64,000 nucleotides of DNA, taken from positions 1-64,000 of the forward strand of contig CATMVA010000010.1 of the NCBI GenBank assembly GCA_950075865.1. The letters run 5' to 3'. The position numbers and the translations under genes are program-made. This document shows, piece after piece, positions 1 to 6,918 of the stretch (position 1 is the first letter of the stretch; each line of letters begins with the position of its first letter). The notes under the pieces are model-generated. The model was not told the DNA's origin. It saw nothing but the letters and a program-made list of their open reading frames with translations, and ran no database searches. This stretch comes from an uncultured Oscillospiraceae bacterium (lineage in GTDB: Bacteria; Bacillota; Clostridia; Oscillospirales; Oscillospiraceae).

Positions 1-2034
1 GCGGAGACGGCACAGACCGCGGCCACTTCCGCCTCCACGGAGGCCAGCAACGCGAAGAAAGAGGCTGGAGAGGCGAAAAAGACCGCGGACGAGGCCCTGG
101 AGACCGCCCGGGCGGCGGGCGGGCTTTACCCTCAAATTATTGTGACCGTGGCGGCGGGGGCCGTTGTGACGTGCTCCAACGGCTCCAAGAGCTACGAGCA
201 GACCTCCACGGGCGCGGCGGTCGTGTTCAATGTCCCGGATTATGGGACCTGGAGCGTCTCGGCGGAGCGGGACGGCCTCCCCTCGAACACCGTCGAGATC
301 GTGGTGGACACGGCGAAGCAGTACGCCGCCGCCCTGGCCTTTTTCGAGTCCACGATTACCGTCAACGTGGAGGCGGGCTCCTCCGTGGTATGTGAGGGCG
401 GCGGAAAAACGCAGACCAAAACCTCCGAGACGGGCTCCGTCGTCTTTACCGTCACCTCGGCGGCCACCTACACCATAACGGCCACCACGGGGGACGAGAC
501 CACGAGCGGGACGGTACAGATCACCGCCTCCGGCGAGGCGAAAACCCTCACCCTTGAATATTTCCGATCCACGATTACCGTCAATATCGCCGCCGGGGCT
601 TTTGTCACTTGTACGGACGGCAAGACCTCCCTCGAAGGGACCTCCAACGGCTCCGTCGTGTTTATGGTCCACAATGCGGGGACGTGGCAGATCACAGGCT
701 CCATGAATGGAGAGACCACGAGCGGGACGGTACAGATCACGGCGGGCGGCCAGTCGAAAGTCCTCAACCTTGAATTTTTCTCCGCTACGATTACCGTCAA
801 CGTGGAGAGCGGCTCGACCGTCACTTGTGCGAAGGGCTCCAACACGCAGACAAAGACCTCCACGGGCTCCGCTGTCTTTACAGTAAAGGAGGCGGGCACC
901 TACACCATAACCGCCACAAAGAGCGGACAGGAGGCGAGCGGGACGGTACAGATCACGGCGAACGGCCAGACAAAAACCCTCTCCCTCGCATATGTCCATA
1001 TTTATAGCGCGGCATGGGACGGCTCCAGCACGACCAAGCTCACAAGAGGCGACGACGCGGCCCTCTTTACGGACCCCGTCCCAGCCGTGGGAAACGGGGC
1101 CGGGTCCTCCCCCTTTGACAACCGCCTACCGTGGTCCGGCATGACAAAAGTAACGGACGGGAATAACGTCCTTGTGAAAATTCCGAAATATTGGGTAAAG
1201 GTATCTCACGCGCCCTTTAAGGTCCAGATCGCGGACAAGGCGACCCCGGGCTATCAGGTTTCCCCGGCCCACCGGGACCGCGGGGACGGAGTCGGCGAGC
1301 GGGATGTTGTCTATATTGGCCGCTATGAGTGCGACGGCTCCTATATGTCCAGGAGCGGACAGGCCCCGAAAGTCTCGACGCCCCTCGCCACCTTTAGGAG
1401 CGGGATTCATGCCCTCGGCGCGGAGTATTGGCAAGCGGATATTGCTTTACATTTGACGTGGTGGTTTTTGTATATCGTGGAATATGCGGACTGGAACGGC
1501 CAGACGGCGATCGGGCAGGGTAACGTAAGCTCCGGCTCAAAGATCAACACCGGGGCCACCGATTCCATGACCTACCACACAGGCCGCGCCGCGGGGACAG
1601 ACGGCCAGACCGCCGTCCAGTATCGGAACATTGAAAACCCGTGGGGCAACGTCCGCGAGTGGAGAGACGGGATCATTTTCTCCGATACCAATATTTGCAC
1701 CTATAACAACCCGGCTAACTTCTACAACGCCTACAATGGGACCGGGGCCGTGGTGCGGAGCAACAAACGGGCCGCGTCGAGTGGATGGATCAAGGCATGG
1801 GGCCACGACACCAACGACCCGAGTTTTATTTATCCCTCGGAGATCGGCGGGTCCGAGACGACGTTCGTCCCGGATTATTGCTATTATAACACCGGGGTCC
1901 GGGCCCTCAGTGTCGGCGGCAGCTATGGCAACGGCACCAACGCGGGGCCGTTCTGCCTCAGCGGCTACAGCGCGCCCACCAACTCCTACGCCAACCTCGG
2001 CTCGCGCCTTCAAAAGCTCCCTCGGGCGGCGTAG
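1..2034 (+). CDS. Phage tail/fibre protein with DGR-diversified C-terminus (5' end outside window)
   Basis: The frame is open from base 1, so the N-terminus lies outside the window and any start near 142 is internal. Visible parts in order: an Ala/Glu/Lys-rich coiled-coil-like stretch (1-125); four Ig-like repeats of about 72 residues starting near nt 136, 352, 571 and 787; then a C-type-lectin/formylglycine-enzyme-like domain (from about nt 1000) with the GNVREW and GSRL patterns typical of DGR target proteins. The last about 50 residues are encoded by the variable repeat (1866-2009). The likely role is receptor binding at the tail tip, with the variable face changing host specificity. The fold and role come from known DGR target families; the repeats and variable segment are seen directly. 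The stop codon TAG lies in a small GC hairpin. Confidence 0.9.
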   Translation, partial: AETAQTAATSASTEASNAKKEAGEAKKTADEALETARAAGGLYPQIIVTVAAGAVVTCSNGSKSYEQTSTGAAVVFNVPDYGTWSVSAERDGLPSNTVEIVVDTAKQYAAALAFFESTITVNVEAGSSVVCEGGGKTQTKTSETGSVVFTVTSAATYTITATTGDETTSGTVQITASGEAKTLTLEYFRSTITVNIAAGAFVTCTDGKTSLEGTSNGSVVFMVHNAGTWQITGSMNGETTSGTVQITAGGQSKVLNLEFFSATITVNVESGSTVTCAKGSNTQTKTSTGSAVFTVKEAGTYTITATKSGQEASGTVQITANGQTKTLSLAYVHIYSAAWDGSSTTKLTRGDDAALFTDPVPAVGNGAGSSPFDNRLPWSGMTKVTDGNNVLVKIPKYWVKVSHAPFKVQIADKATPGYQVSPAHRDRGDGVGERDVVYIGRYECDGSYMSRSGQAPKVSTPLATFRSGIHALGAEYWQADIALHLTWWFLYIVEYADWNGQTAIGQGNVSSGSKINTGATDSMTYHTGRAAGTDGQTAVQYRNIENPWGNVREWRDGIIFSDTNICTYNNPANFYNAYNGTGAVVRSNKRAASSGWIKAWGHDTNDPSFIYPSEIGGSETTFVPDYCYYNTGVRALSVGGSYGNGTNAGPFCLSGYSAPTNSYANLGSRLQKLPRAA
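352..1002 (+). repeat. Three in-frame 216-219 bp tandem repeats (Ig-like modules)
   Basis: The segments 352-570, 571-786 and 787-1002 each begin with an ACGATTACCGTCAA-type sequence encoding TITVN. Each carries AGCGGGACGGTACAGATCAC at matching offsets (505, 721 and 937, exactly 216 bp apart). A more diverged first module precedes them at about 136-351. Such modular stalks are common in phage fibre proteins and can change copy number by recombination. Confidence 0.85.
1866..2009 (+). repeat. DGR variable repeat (VR)
   Basis: This 144-bp segment at the 3' end of the tail-protein gene aligns without gaps to 2157-2300 at an offset of 291 bp. It differs at 8 positions, every one an A in the template copy: A2173T, A2201G, A2213G, A2246G, A2252G, A2257T, A2261G and A2278T. 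None of the roughly 112 non-adenine positions differs. Seven changes turn Asn (AAY) codons into Ser or Tyr, and one turns Tyr into Cys. This is the signature of adenine-specific mutagenic retrohoming. The invariant last 22 bp (about 1988-2009) is where an initiation-of-mutagenic-homing site would lie. Confidence 0.97.
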
Positions 2035-2068
2035 CCGCCGGGGGGACCGGGGGGTCGCAACCCCCCGG
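2025..2068 (+). promoter_or_regulatory. GC-rich hairpins downstream of the VR (candidate DGR homing cruciform)
   Basis: Two inverted repeats follow the VR. The first has a 6-bp stem (GGCGGC 2025-2030 with GCCGCC 2034-2039) around the TAG stop. The second has a 9-bp stem (2047-2055 with 2060-2068) closed by a 4-nt loop (CGCA) and starts 38 bp after the VR. No T-run follows, so it is not a typical terminator. In Bordetella phage DGRs a GC-rich stem with a tetraloop just after the VR aids target recognition. Position and shape match here; function is inferred. Confidence 0.65.
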
Positions 2069-2156
2069 AGGTAACGATAAACACACATTGACGAAAAGGA
2101 GGGATACAAATAAAAAGGGACTGGCTACGCTATGCGACCGGGCTTTTTGGCTCCCG

Positions 2157-2300
2157 CGTCCCGGATTATTGCAATTATAACACCGGGGTCCGGGCCCTCA
2201 ATGTCGGCGGCAACTATGGCAACGGCACCAACGCGGGGCCGTTCTACCTCAACGGCAACAACGCGCCCACCAACTCCAACGCCAACCTCGGCTCGCGCCT
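2157..2300 (+). ncRNA. DGR template repeat (TR) within the template RNA region
   Basis: This is the non-coding donor copy of the variable repeat, between the target gene and the reverse transcriptase gene and in the same orientation as both. It contains about 32 adenines, mostly in AAC/AAT codon-like positions, so A-to-N mutation yields diverse residues at Asn positions without creating stop codons. The whole 2035-2444 interval has no convincing gene. The template RNA probably extends upstream of 2157 and downstream toward the reverse transcriptase start; its exact ends cannot be read from sequence. Confidence 0.95.
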
Positions 2301-2444
2301 ACTTATTCAAGACACAGCCTCACCGCGTAGCCTTTTCCGTACCGCTCGGTAAAAATTGCCGTAGGGACATGGTTTAGTAAGCCTTTTTGGTTTGAAAGAC
2401 CGTGAGGTGAATAAGAAAATTTATTTACATCCGAGAGGCGAAAC

Positions 2445-3509
2445 ATGAAAAGAATAGGATTCCTCATGGAGAGGCTTTGCAAAAAGGAGAACGCCCTCCA
2501 GGCGATCGAGGAAATAAACGAGGATCGCAAAGACAATAAAACCGCTCAATGGGTGGAGCGGACGAAGGAGGAACGGGCGGAGGAGCTTTGCAAGATCGCC
2601 CGGAACTTCCACCCGAAACCCGCCCGGACCTTTGAGCGGTACGACCCCACCGCAGGGAAAACCAGGATTATCAACGAGCCCGCCCTCTGGCCGGACCAAT
2701 ATATCCACCACATGATCGTCCAAGTCTTAAAGCCCATCCTTATGCGGGGCATGGATTATTTTTGTTGTGGGAGTATCCCGGGCCGGGGCCCGCACAGGGA
2801 GAAAAAAGCGATTGAGAAATGGCTCGACAAAGACCGCAAGGGGACAAAGTACGGCGGCGAGGCGGATATTAAAAAATTCTATGATTCCCTATCTCCTCGC
2901 GTGGTTATGAGATTCCTTTGCAGGAAAATCAAGGACCGGGAATTTCTCGCCCTGATATGGAAGATCATCAAGGCCGGGATCAAAATAGGCTTTTATATTT
3001 CTCAATGGCTCGCTAACGCCGTACTTGAGCCCCTGGACCACTATATCCGGGAAAAGCTCGGTATCCGCCGATATGGGCGGTATATTGATAATTTTACTTT
3101 TTTCGGCCCGAACAAGAAAAAGCTCCACAAGGCGATCCGGGCAATCATGGAATACCTCGCCCGTATGGGCCTACGCCTAAAGGAAAATTGGCAAGTCTAC
3201 AATACCCGAAAGCGCATGGTCGACGCCGTGGGGTATCGCATGAAACGGGGCTTAACCCTGATCCGCAAGCGGAACCTCCTCCGCCTAAAAAGACAATGCA
3301 CAAGGGCGAGTAAACGGATCGAGGCGCGGCGGCGGGTAGACCCGAAACAGGCCCGGGGGATTCTGTCCAGGGCCGGACAGCTCAAACATTGTGCGGGAAA
3401 GAAACAGTATGAAAAGCACGTCCTCCCGATCCGGCCAGTTTTGAAAAACGCCGTCCGGGAGGCGGACAAAAGGAGGAGAAACCTATGCTTGAATACACGA
3501 TCGGCATAA
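2445..3509 (+). CDS. DGR reverse transcriptase with a YIDN active-site motif
   Basis: The 354-aa protein has reverse-transcriptase motifs in order: RIINEP (74-79); CGSIPGRG (108-115); motif A DIKKFYDSL (141-149, catalytic Asp141); the DGR-type motif 4 GFYISQ (182-187); and the catalytic box YIDN (213-216), where YxDD is expected. The second Asp of the box is Asn216 (codon AAT at 3090-3092). It would copy the template RNA into adenine-mutated cDNA. Length and motif 4 fit DGR enzymes rather than retrons or group II introns. The ATG at 2445 has a weak upstream GAGAGG. Its 3' end overlaps the next gene by 25 bp. Confidence 0.93.
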   Translation: MKRIGFLMERLCKKENALQAIEEINEDRKDNKTAQWVERTKEERAEELCKIARNFHPKPARTFERYDPTAGKTRIINEPALWPDQYIHHMIVQVLKPILMRGMDYFCCGSIPGRGPHREKKAIEKWLDKDRKGTKYGGEADIKKFYDSLSPRVVMRFLCRKIKDREFLALIWKIIKAGIKIGFYISQWLANAVLEPLDHYIREKLGIRRYGRYIDNFTFFGPNKKKLHKAIRAIMEYLARMGLRLKENWQVYNTRKRMVDAVGYRMKRGLTLIRKRNLLRLKRQCTRASKRIEARRRVDPKQARGILSRAGQLKHCAGKKQYEKHVLPIRPVLKNAVREADKRRRNLCLNTRSA

Positions 3510-4318
3510 TGAGGGACGGCGGGCGGCCCCGCCGCTACCTCCGTATTAAATCCGACGAGGCGATCCGGGTATTGGACCCCGTCGTATCCTTCACAAGAGC
3601 ACAGGAGGACAAGCGGAGCGTCTACGAGTGTATTATCGGGGCCCTGATTCACGAGGCCCAGGAAGGAGGCTTTTTCTATGAGTGGTACGAGCTGGAGAGC
3701 GTCCTTGTGGAGGTGGACCACACCCTCCCCGTCGCCGCGACCGTCCAGCGCATGGGCCCGGAGGCCACGATCGCCGCCGCAAAGATCGCCCGCCTGACGT
3801 TGCCGGGGCTGGACCTCGACGACGGCCAGAGGATCGCGGTCTCCGCCCTTTATGAGGACTGGAGCCCCGGGGCCGCCTATAAGGTCGGGGACGTGCGGAA
3901 CGCGGGCGGCCAGACATGGGAGTGTTTCCAGGAGCACGACAGCGCGGTTTACCCGGACATTTCCCCGGAGGGGACCGCGTGGCGCACATTCTGGAGGCCG
4001 CTCCACGGCAACACGCCGGAGACCGCCCGCCCCTTTGTGGAGGTCCAGGGGGCCCATGATACATATAAGGCGGGCGAGTATATGGTTTGGACAGACGGGA
4101 CCGTCCGGGAGTGTATCCGGGAGACGAGTTTCGGCCCGGACGACGACCCGGACGCCTGGAGCCTCCCGGACAGGCCCGCGCCCGCGGCGGCGGAGGCCGC
4201 GGACCTGGAGGCTATGACGATCCCCCAACTCAAAGAATACGCCAAGGAGCACGGGATCAGCCTCGCCGGGAAAACCCTCAAGGCGGATATTGTGGCGGCC
4301 ATAAAGGCCGAGCTTTAA
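3485..4318 (+). CDS. Phage tail-associated protein with carbohydrate-binding-like and HeH/SAP-like modules
   Basis: This 277-aa protein has a strong AGGAGG ribosome site inside the end of the reverse transcriptase gene. Residues 125-175 (WSPGAAYKVGD...WECFQEH) and 188-228 (YKAGEYMVW...CIRET) resemble CBM5/12-type chitin-binding modules found in phage tail and lysis proteins. The C-terminus (244-277) resembles an HeH/LEM or Rho-N/SAP helical domain. It sits between the DGR and the holin, where accessory tail proteins are usual. It is not an Avd-like four-helix protein. The precise role is unknown; binding to host surface glycans is an inference. Confidence 0.7.
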   Translation: MLEYTIGIMRDGGRPRRYLRIKSDEAIRVLDPVVSFTRAQEDKRSVYECIIGALIHEAQEGGFFYEWYELESVLVEVDHTLPVAATVQRMGPEATIAAAKIARLTLPGLDLDDGQRIAVSALYEDWSPGAAYKVGDVRNAGGQTWECFQEHDSAVYPDISPEGTAWRTFWRPLHGNTPETARPFVEVQGAHDTYKAGEYMVWTDGTVRECIRETSFGPDDDPDAWSLPDRPAPAAAEAADLEAMTIPQLKEYAKEHGISLAGKTLKADIVAAIKAEL

Positions 4319-4337
4319 GAAGGAGGAACAAAAGACA

Positions 4338-4787
4338 ATGAAAGAAAATATTTTTCGTGGCGTGATCGCCGCCGCCGTGGCCGGAGCCGCGGCATACTTC
4401 CAGGAACTCGCCCTCCCCGTGGCGGTCCTTTTCCTTGTTATGGTCGTGGACTATATCTCCGGCATGGTCCGAGCATGGACCCGGGGCGAGCTTTGTTCCC
4501 GCGTGGGAATTATGGGGATTGTAAAAAAGGCCGCCTATCTCCTGGCCGTCGTCGTGGCGATTGTGGCCGATTGGGTGGTACAGACGGCGGCGGGCCAGAT
4601 CGGGGTCGATTTCGGCGGATTCTTCTTTTTCGGCCTCCTCGTGACAATCTGGCTCGTTCTCAATGAGTGTATTTCGATCCTTGAGAACATTTCGCAGATC
4701 GGCGTCCCGCTCCCGTCTTTCCTTGTGGCATTGATTGAAAAGTTGAAAAGCACAACGGAAAATAAGGGGGAGGAGCTGCTGAAATGA
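4338..4787 (+). CDS. Phage holin, holin-4/TcdE-like family
   Basis: The 149-aa protein has hydrophobic segments at about 8-24, 28-46, 59-80 and 93-115, and a Lys/Glu-rich cytoplasmic tail. The motif VDYISGMVRAW is typical of the phage holin family 4 (toxin secretion/lysis) proteins. It would permeabilise the inner membrane so the endolysin reaches the wall. The ATG follows an AAGAAGGAGG site. The stop overlaps the endolysin start (ATGA at 4784-4787), indicating translational coupling in a lysis cassette. Confidence 0.88.
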   Translation: MKENIFRGVIAAAVAGAAAYFQELALPVAVLFLVMVVDYISGMVRAWTRGELCSRVGIMGIVKKAAYLLAVVVAIVADWVVQTAAGQIGVDFGGFFFFGLLVTIWLVLNECISILENISQIGVPLPSFLVALIEKLKSTTENKGEELLK

Positions 4788-6142
4788 CAGGGGCAGAAAG
4801 AGAAAAATATATCTGGAGCCGCCTCTCCGCCGCGGGCTTGACACCCGCAGGGGCGGCGGGGCTCATGGGGAACCTTTACGCCGAGAGCGGCCTCAACCCG
4901 GCGAACTTGCAAAACACCCACGAGAAAAAGCTCGGCCTCACAGACGCCGCCTATACCGCCGCCGTGGACGCCGGAACCTATACCAATTTCGCCGGGGACG
5001 GCGCGGGGTATGGCCTCGCACAGTGGACCTATAAGACCCGCAAGGCGGCCCTCCTGGCCTATGTCCGGGCGGCGGGTCGGTCCGTGGGGGACCTGGAGGC
5101 ACAGGTCGGCTTTTTACTCCAGGAGCTCGCCGGGAGTTACAAGGGCGTCCTCTCCACGCTGAAAAGCGCCCAGGACGTCCGAACCGCCTCCGACGCCGTC
5201 CTCCTCCAGTTTGAGCGGCCCGCCGACCAGGGCGAGGCCGCCCGGGCCCGCCGCGCCGGGTACGGGAAAACCTACTTTGACCGATACGCTCCGGCGGACA
5301 CCTCCGGCCTCATGCCCTCCGGCGTGTTTGTGGACAAGCTCCTCACCGTGGCGGGGAATTTCAAAACCCTTTATATCATGGGGTGCTTTGGGGCCCCTAT
5401 GACGCCGGAGAACAAGGCGAGATATACCAAAAATCACGCCTACAATACAAGCGAGGCACAAAAGGCACGGATCAACGCCGCCTCCGCCGATACATTCGGT
5501 TTTGATTGCGTAAACCTCATAAAAGGGATTTTGTGGGGCTGGAGCGGGGACGCCTCCAAAAGATACGGCGGCGCAACCTACCCGACCGCGGCGGCATTTG
5601 CGGCGGGGGCTTGCCCGGACGTGTCGGCGGACGGCATGATTAAAATTTGTAAGGAGGTCTCCACCGATTTCTCCCGGATCGTCCCCGGGGCGGCGGTATG
5701 GGTAAAGGGGCATATTGGGGTATATATCGGGGACGGCCTCGCGGTCGAATGTACTCCGAAATGGAGGAACAAGGTCCAAGTGACCGCCGTCTCCAATATC
5801 GGGACAAAGGCCGGATACAACGCCCGCAAGTGGACCAAGTGGGGGAAAATCCCCTATATCAACTATGAGGAGGAGATCGAGAACATGAGCAAAGAGGAAT
5901 TAAAGGCCCTGATCCGGGAGACCGTCCGGGAGGTCCTCGACGAGGAAAACCCGGTCTATAAGGATTTGAAGGACGTCCCGGAATACTGGAAACCCACCGC
6001 CGCGGCGCTCCTGGAGGCCGGAGCCGTGAACGGCGGAACCCCGGCGGAGGTATGCGAGACGGACCTCAACCTCCGCAAGGAGACGCTCAAGGCCGTGGTC
6101 GTAGCGGCCACATATCACGACGCCCGGGAGGGCAAGCAGTAG
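4784..6142 (+). CDS. Endolysin: phage lysozyme-like plus CHAP/NlpC-type domain
   Basis: The 452-aa protein has an N-terminal phage tail lysozyme domain (about 8-165), with GLMGNLYAESGLNP holding the probable catalytic Glu34. A cysteine peptidase-like domain follows (about 215-350) with FDCVNL (Cys242) and GHIGVYIG (His310), as in NlpC/P60 and CHAP amidases/peptidases. A charged C-terminal segment (365-452, starting near MSKEEL) looks like a small wall-targeting domain. Two cutting domains suggest cleavage of both glycan and peptide bonds of peptidoglycan. The start overlaps the holin stop, and a strong terminator follows. Confidence 0.85.
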   Translation: MTGAEREKYIWSRLSAAGLTPAGAAGLMGNLYAESGLNPANLQNTHEKKLGLTDAAYTAAVDAGTYTNFAGDGAGYGLAQWTYKTRKAALLAYVRAAGRSVGDLEAQVGFLLQELAGSYKGVLSTLKSAQDVRTASDAVLLQFERPADQGEAARARRAGYGKTYFDRYAPADTSGLMPSGVFVDKLLTVAGNFKTLYIMGCFGAPMTPENKARYTKNHAYNTSEAQKARINAASADTFGFDCVNLIKGILWGWSGDASKRYGGATYPTAAAFAAGACPDVSADGMIKICKEVSTDFSRIVPGAAVWVKGHIGVYIGDGLAVECTPKWRNKVQVTAVSNIGTKAGYNARKWTKWGKIPYINYEEEIENMSKEELKALIRETVREVLDEENPVYKDLKDVPEYWKPTAAALLEAGAVNGGTPAEVCETDLNLRKETLKAVVVAATYHDAREGKQ

Positions 6143-6148
6143 AAAAAA

Positions 6149-6180
6149 GGGCTGGAGGGTAACGCCTCCGGCCCTTTTCT
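6149..6180 (+). terminator. Rho-independent terminator after the lysis cassette
   Basis: A 10-bp stem with one G-T pair (6149-6158 with 6165-6174) and a 6-nt loop is followed by TTTTCT. It ends the late/lysis transcript before the regulator genes. Confidence 0.88.
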
Positions 6181-6297
6181 TTGCTTTTGGTACGCCTTTT
6201 CTTTTGATAAGCTATGGAATATTACCATGAGTAGGGGGCTTTTTCATGTTAAAGTCAATTAAAATATGGGGTATTTCCATAGCAAGGAGGCGGAACC

Positions 6298-6540
6298 GTG
6301 AAAAAATTCCAGTTTGAGGGAAAGGGGAACATATCCGGGGACCGCGTCCGAGAACTACGCCTCCGGGCCCGATTGTCACAGTCTGCCCTTGCGGCGAAAA
6401 TGACCACAGAGGGCGTCATTATGGAACAGGACGTAATAAGCCGGATCGAAAGCGGCTCCCGCCTTGTGACCGACTATGAACTCCTCGCCTTAACGAAAAT
6501 TTTCGCCGTCTCGGCGGACTGGCTGATCGGATCGGGATAG
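6298..6540 (+). CDS. XRE-family helix-turn-helix regulator (phage)
   Basis: The 80-aa protein is a single HTH_3/Cro-C1 domain: VRELRLRARLSQSALAAKM forms the first helices and EQDVISRIESG the recognition helix region. It ends with the usual VSADWLIG tail. The GTG start at 6298 is supported by AAGGAGG about 8 bases upstream. It has no C-terminal oligomerisation domain, so it is more like Cro or a small immunity regulator than a full CI. It lies between the lysis cassette and the transposase, with the AT-rich interval 6183-6297 upstream as its likely promoter region. Confidence 0.85.
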   Translation: MKKFQFEGKGNISGDRVRELRLRARLSQSALAAKMTTEGVIMEQDVISRIESGSRLVTDYELLALTKIFAVSADWLIGSG

Positions 6541-6585
6541 AAACACCCGCCGCGGGAAGAATTTCCCCCGGCGGATTTTTGGGGC

Positions 6586-6614
6586 TTGACTTTGTGGTAA
6601 AATTAGCGTAATAT
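6586..6614 (+). promoter_or_regulatory. Sigma-A promoter for the second XRE gene
   Basis: TTGACT (6586-6591), a 17-base spacer and TAATAT (6609-6614) lie 31 bases before the ATG at 6646. This is one of the best vegetative promoters in the window. Confidence 0.85.
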
Positions 6615-6645
6615 AAGAAGCACCAACACAAGGGAGGCGGACAGC

Positions 6646-6858
6646 ATGAGAAAGGGAACAACGGCCAGCACGAGCAAACTCGCAAAACTCCGGGCCGAGC
6701 GGGGGCTCGGGCTCCGCGAGCTTGCGGAGCTATCCGGCGTAGGTATCCGGCAAATACAAGGGATAGAGGGCGGGACCTCAAAAGTGGAGAATACCTCCCT
6801 CAAGAACGCCCTCGCCCTTGCGGACGCCCTCGGGGTACACCCGCGGGACCTGATCTAA
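6646..6858 (+). CDS. Small XRE-family regulator (phage)
   Basis: This 70-aa helix-turn-helix protein (LAKLRAERGLGLRELAELSGV; then IRQIQGIEGG as the recognition region; GVHPRDLI end) is preceded by GGGAGGCGG and by its own strong promoter. With the preceding XRE gene it forms a repressor-like pair next to the transposase. In transposable phages the repressor and transposase genes are adjacent, so it may control transposase expression. That role is an inference. Confidence 0.83.
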   Translation: MRKGTTASTSKLAKLRAERGLGLRELAELSGVGIRQIQGIEGGTSKVENTSLKNALALADALGVHPRDLI

Positions 6859-6865
6859 AACACAA

Positions 6866-6898
6866 CCCCGCCCGGCCAGTGGTCGAGCGGGGATTTTT
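6866..6898 (+). terminator. Terminator-like hairpin after the XRE gene
   Basis: CCCCGC (6866-6871) pairs with GCGGGG (6887-6892) across a 15-base loop, followed by ATTTTT. The stem is short, so the call is moderate. Confidence 0.6.
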
Positions 6899-6918
6899 AT
6901 ATATTGGAGGCTTGCGTT

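Noticed and set aside
1537-2109. Minus-strand open frame through the VR region
   Set aside because: It is opposite the conserved tail-protein domain and VR; its residues reflect the complementary codons and it has no ribosome site.
2132-2377. Open frame containing the TR
   Set aside because: It is an out-of-frame reading of the template repeat. The TR matches the variable repeat of the target gene in nucleotide sequence; a protein product is not needed and no good ribosome site precedes it.
6904-6918. TTG start for the transposase
   Set aside because: GGAGG at 6906-6910 lies inside that extension and is correctly spaced for the ATG at 6919.
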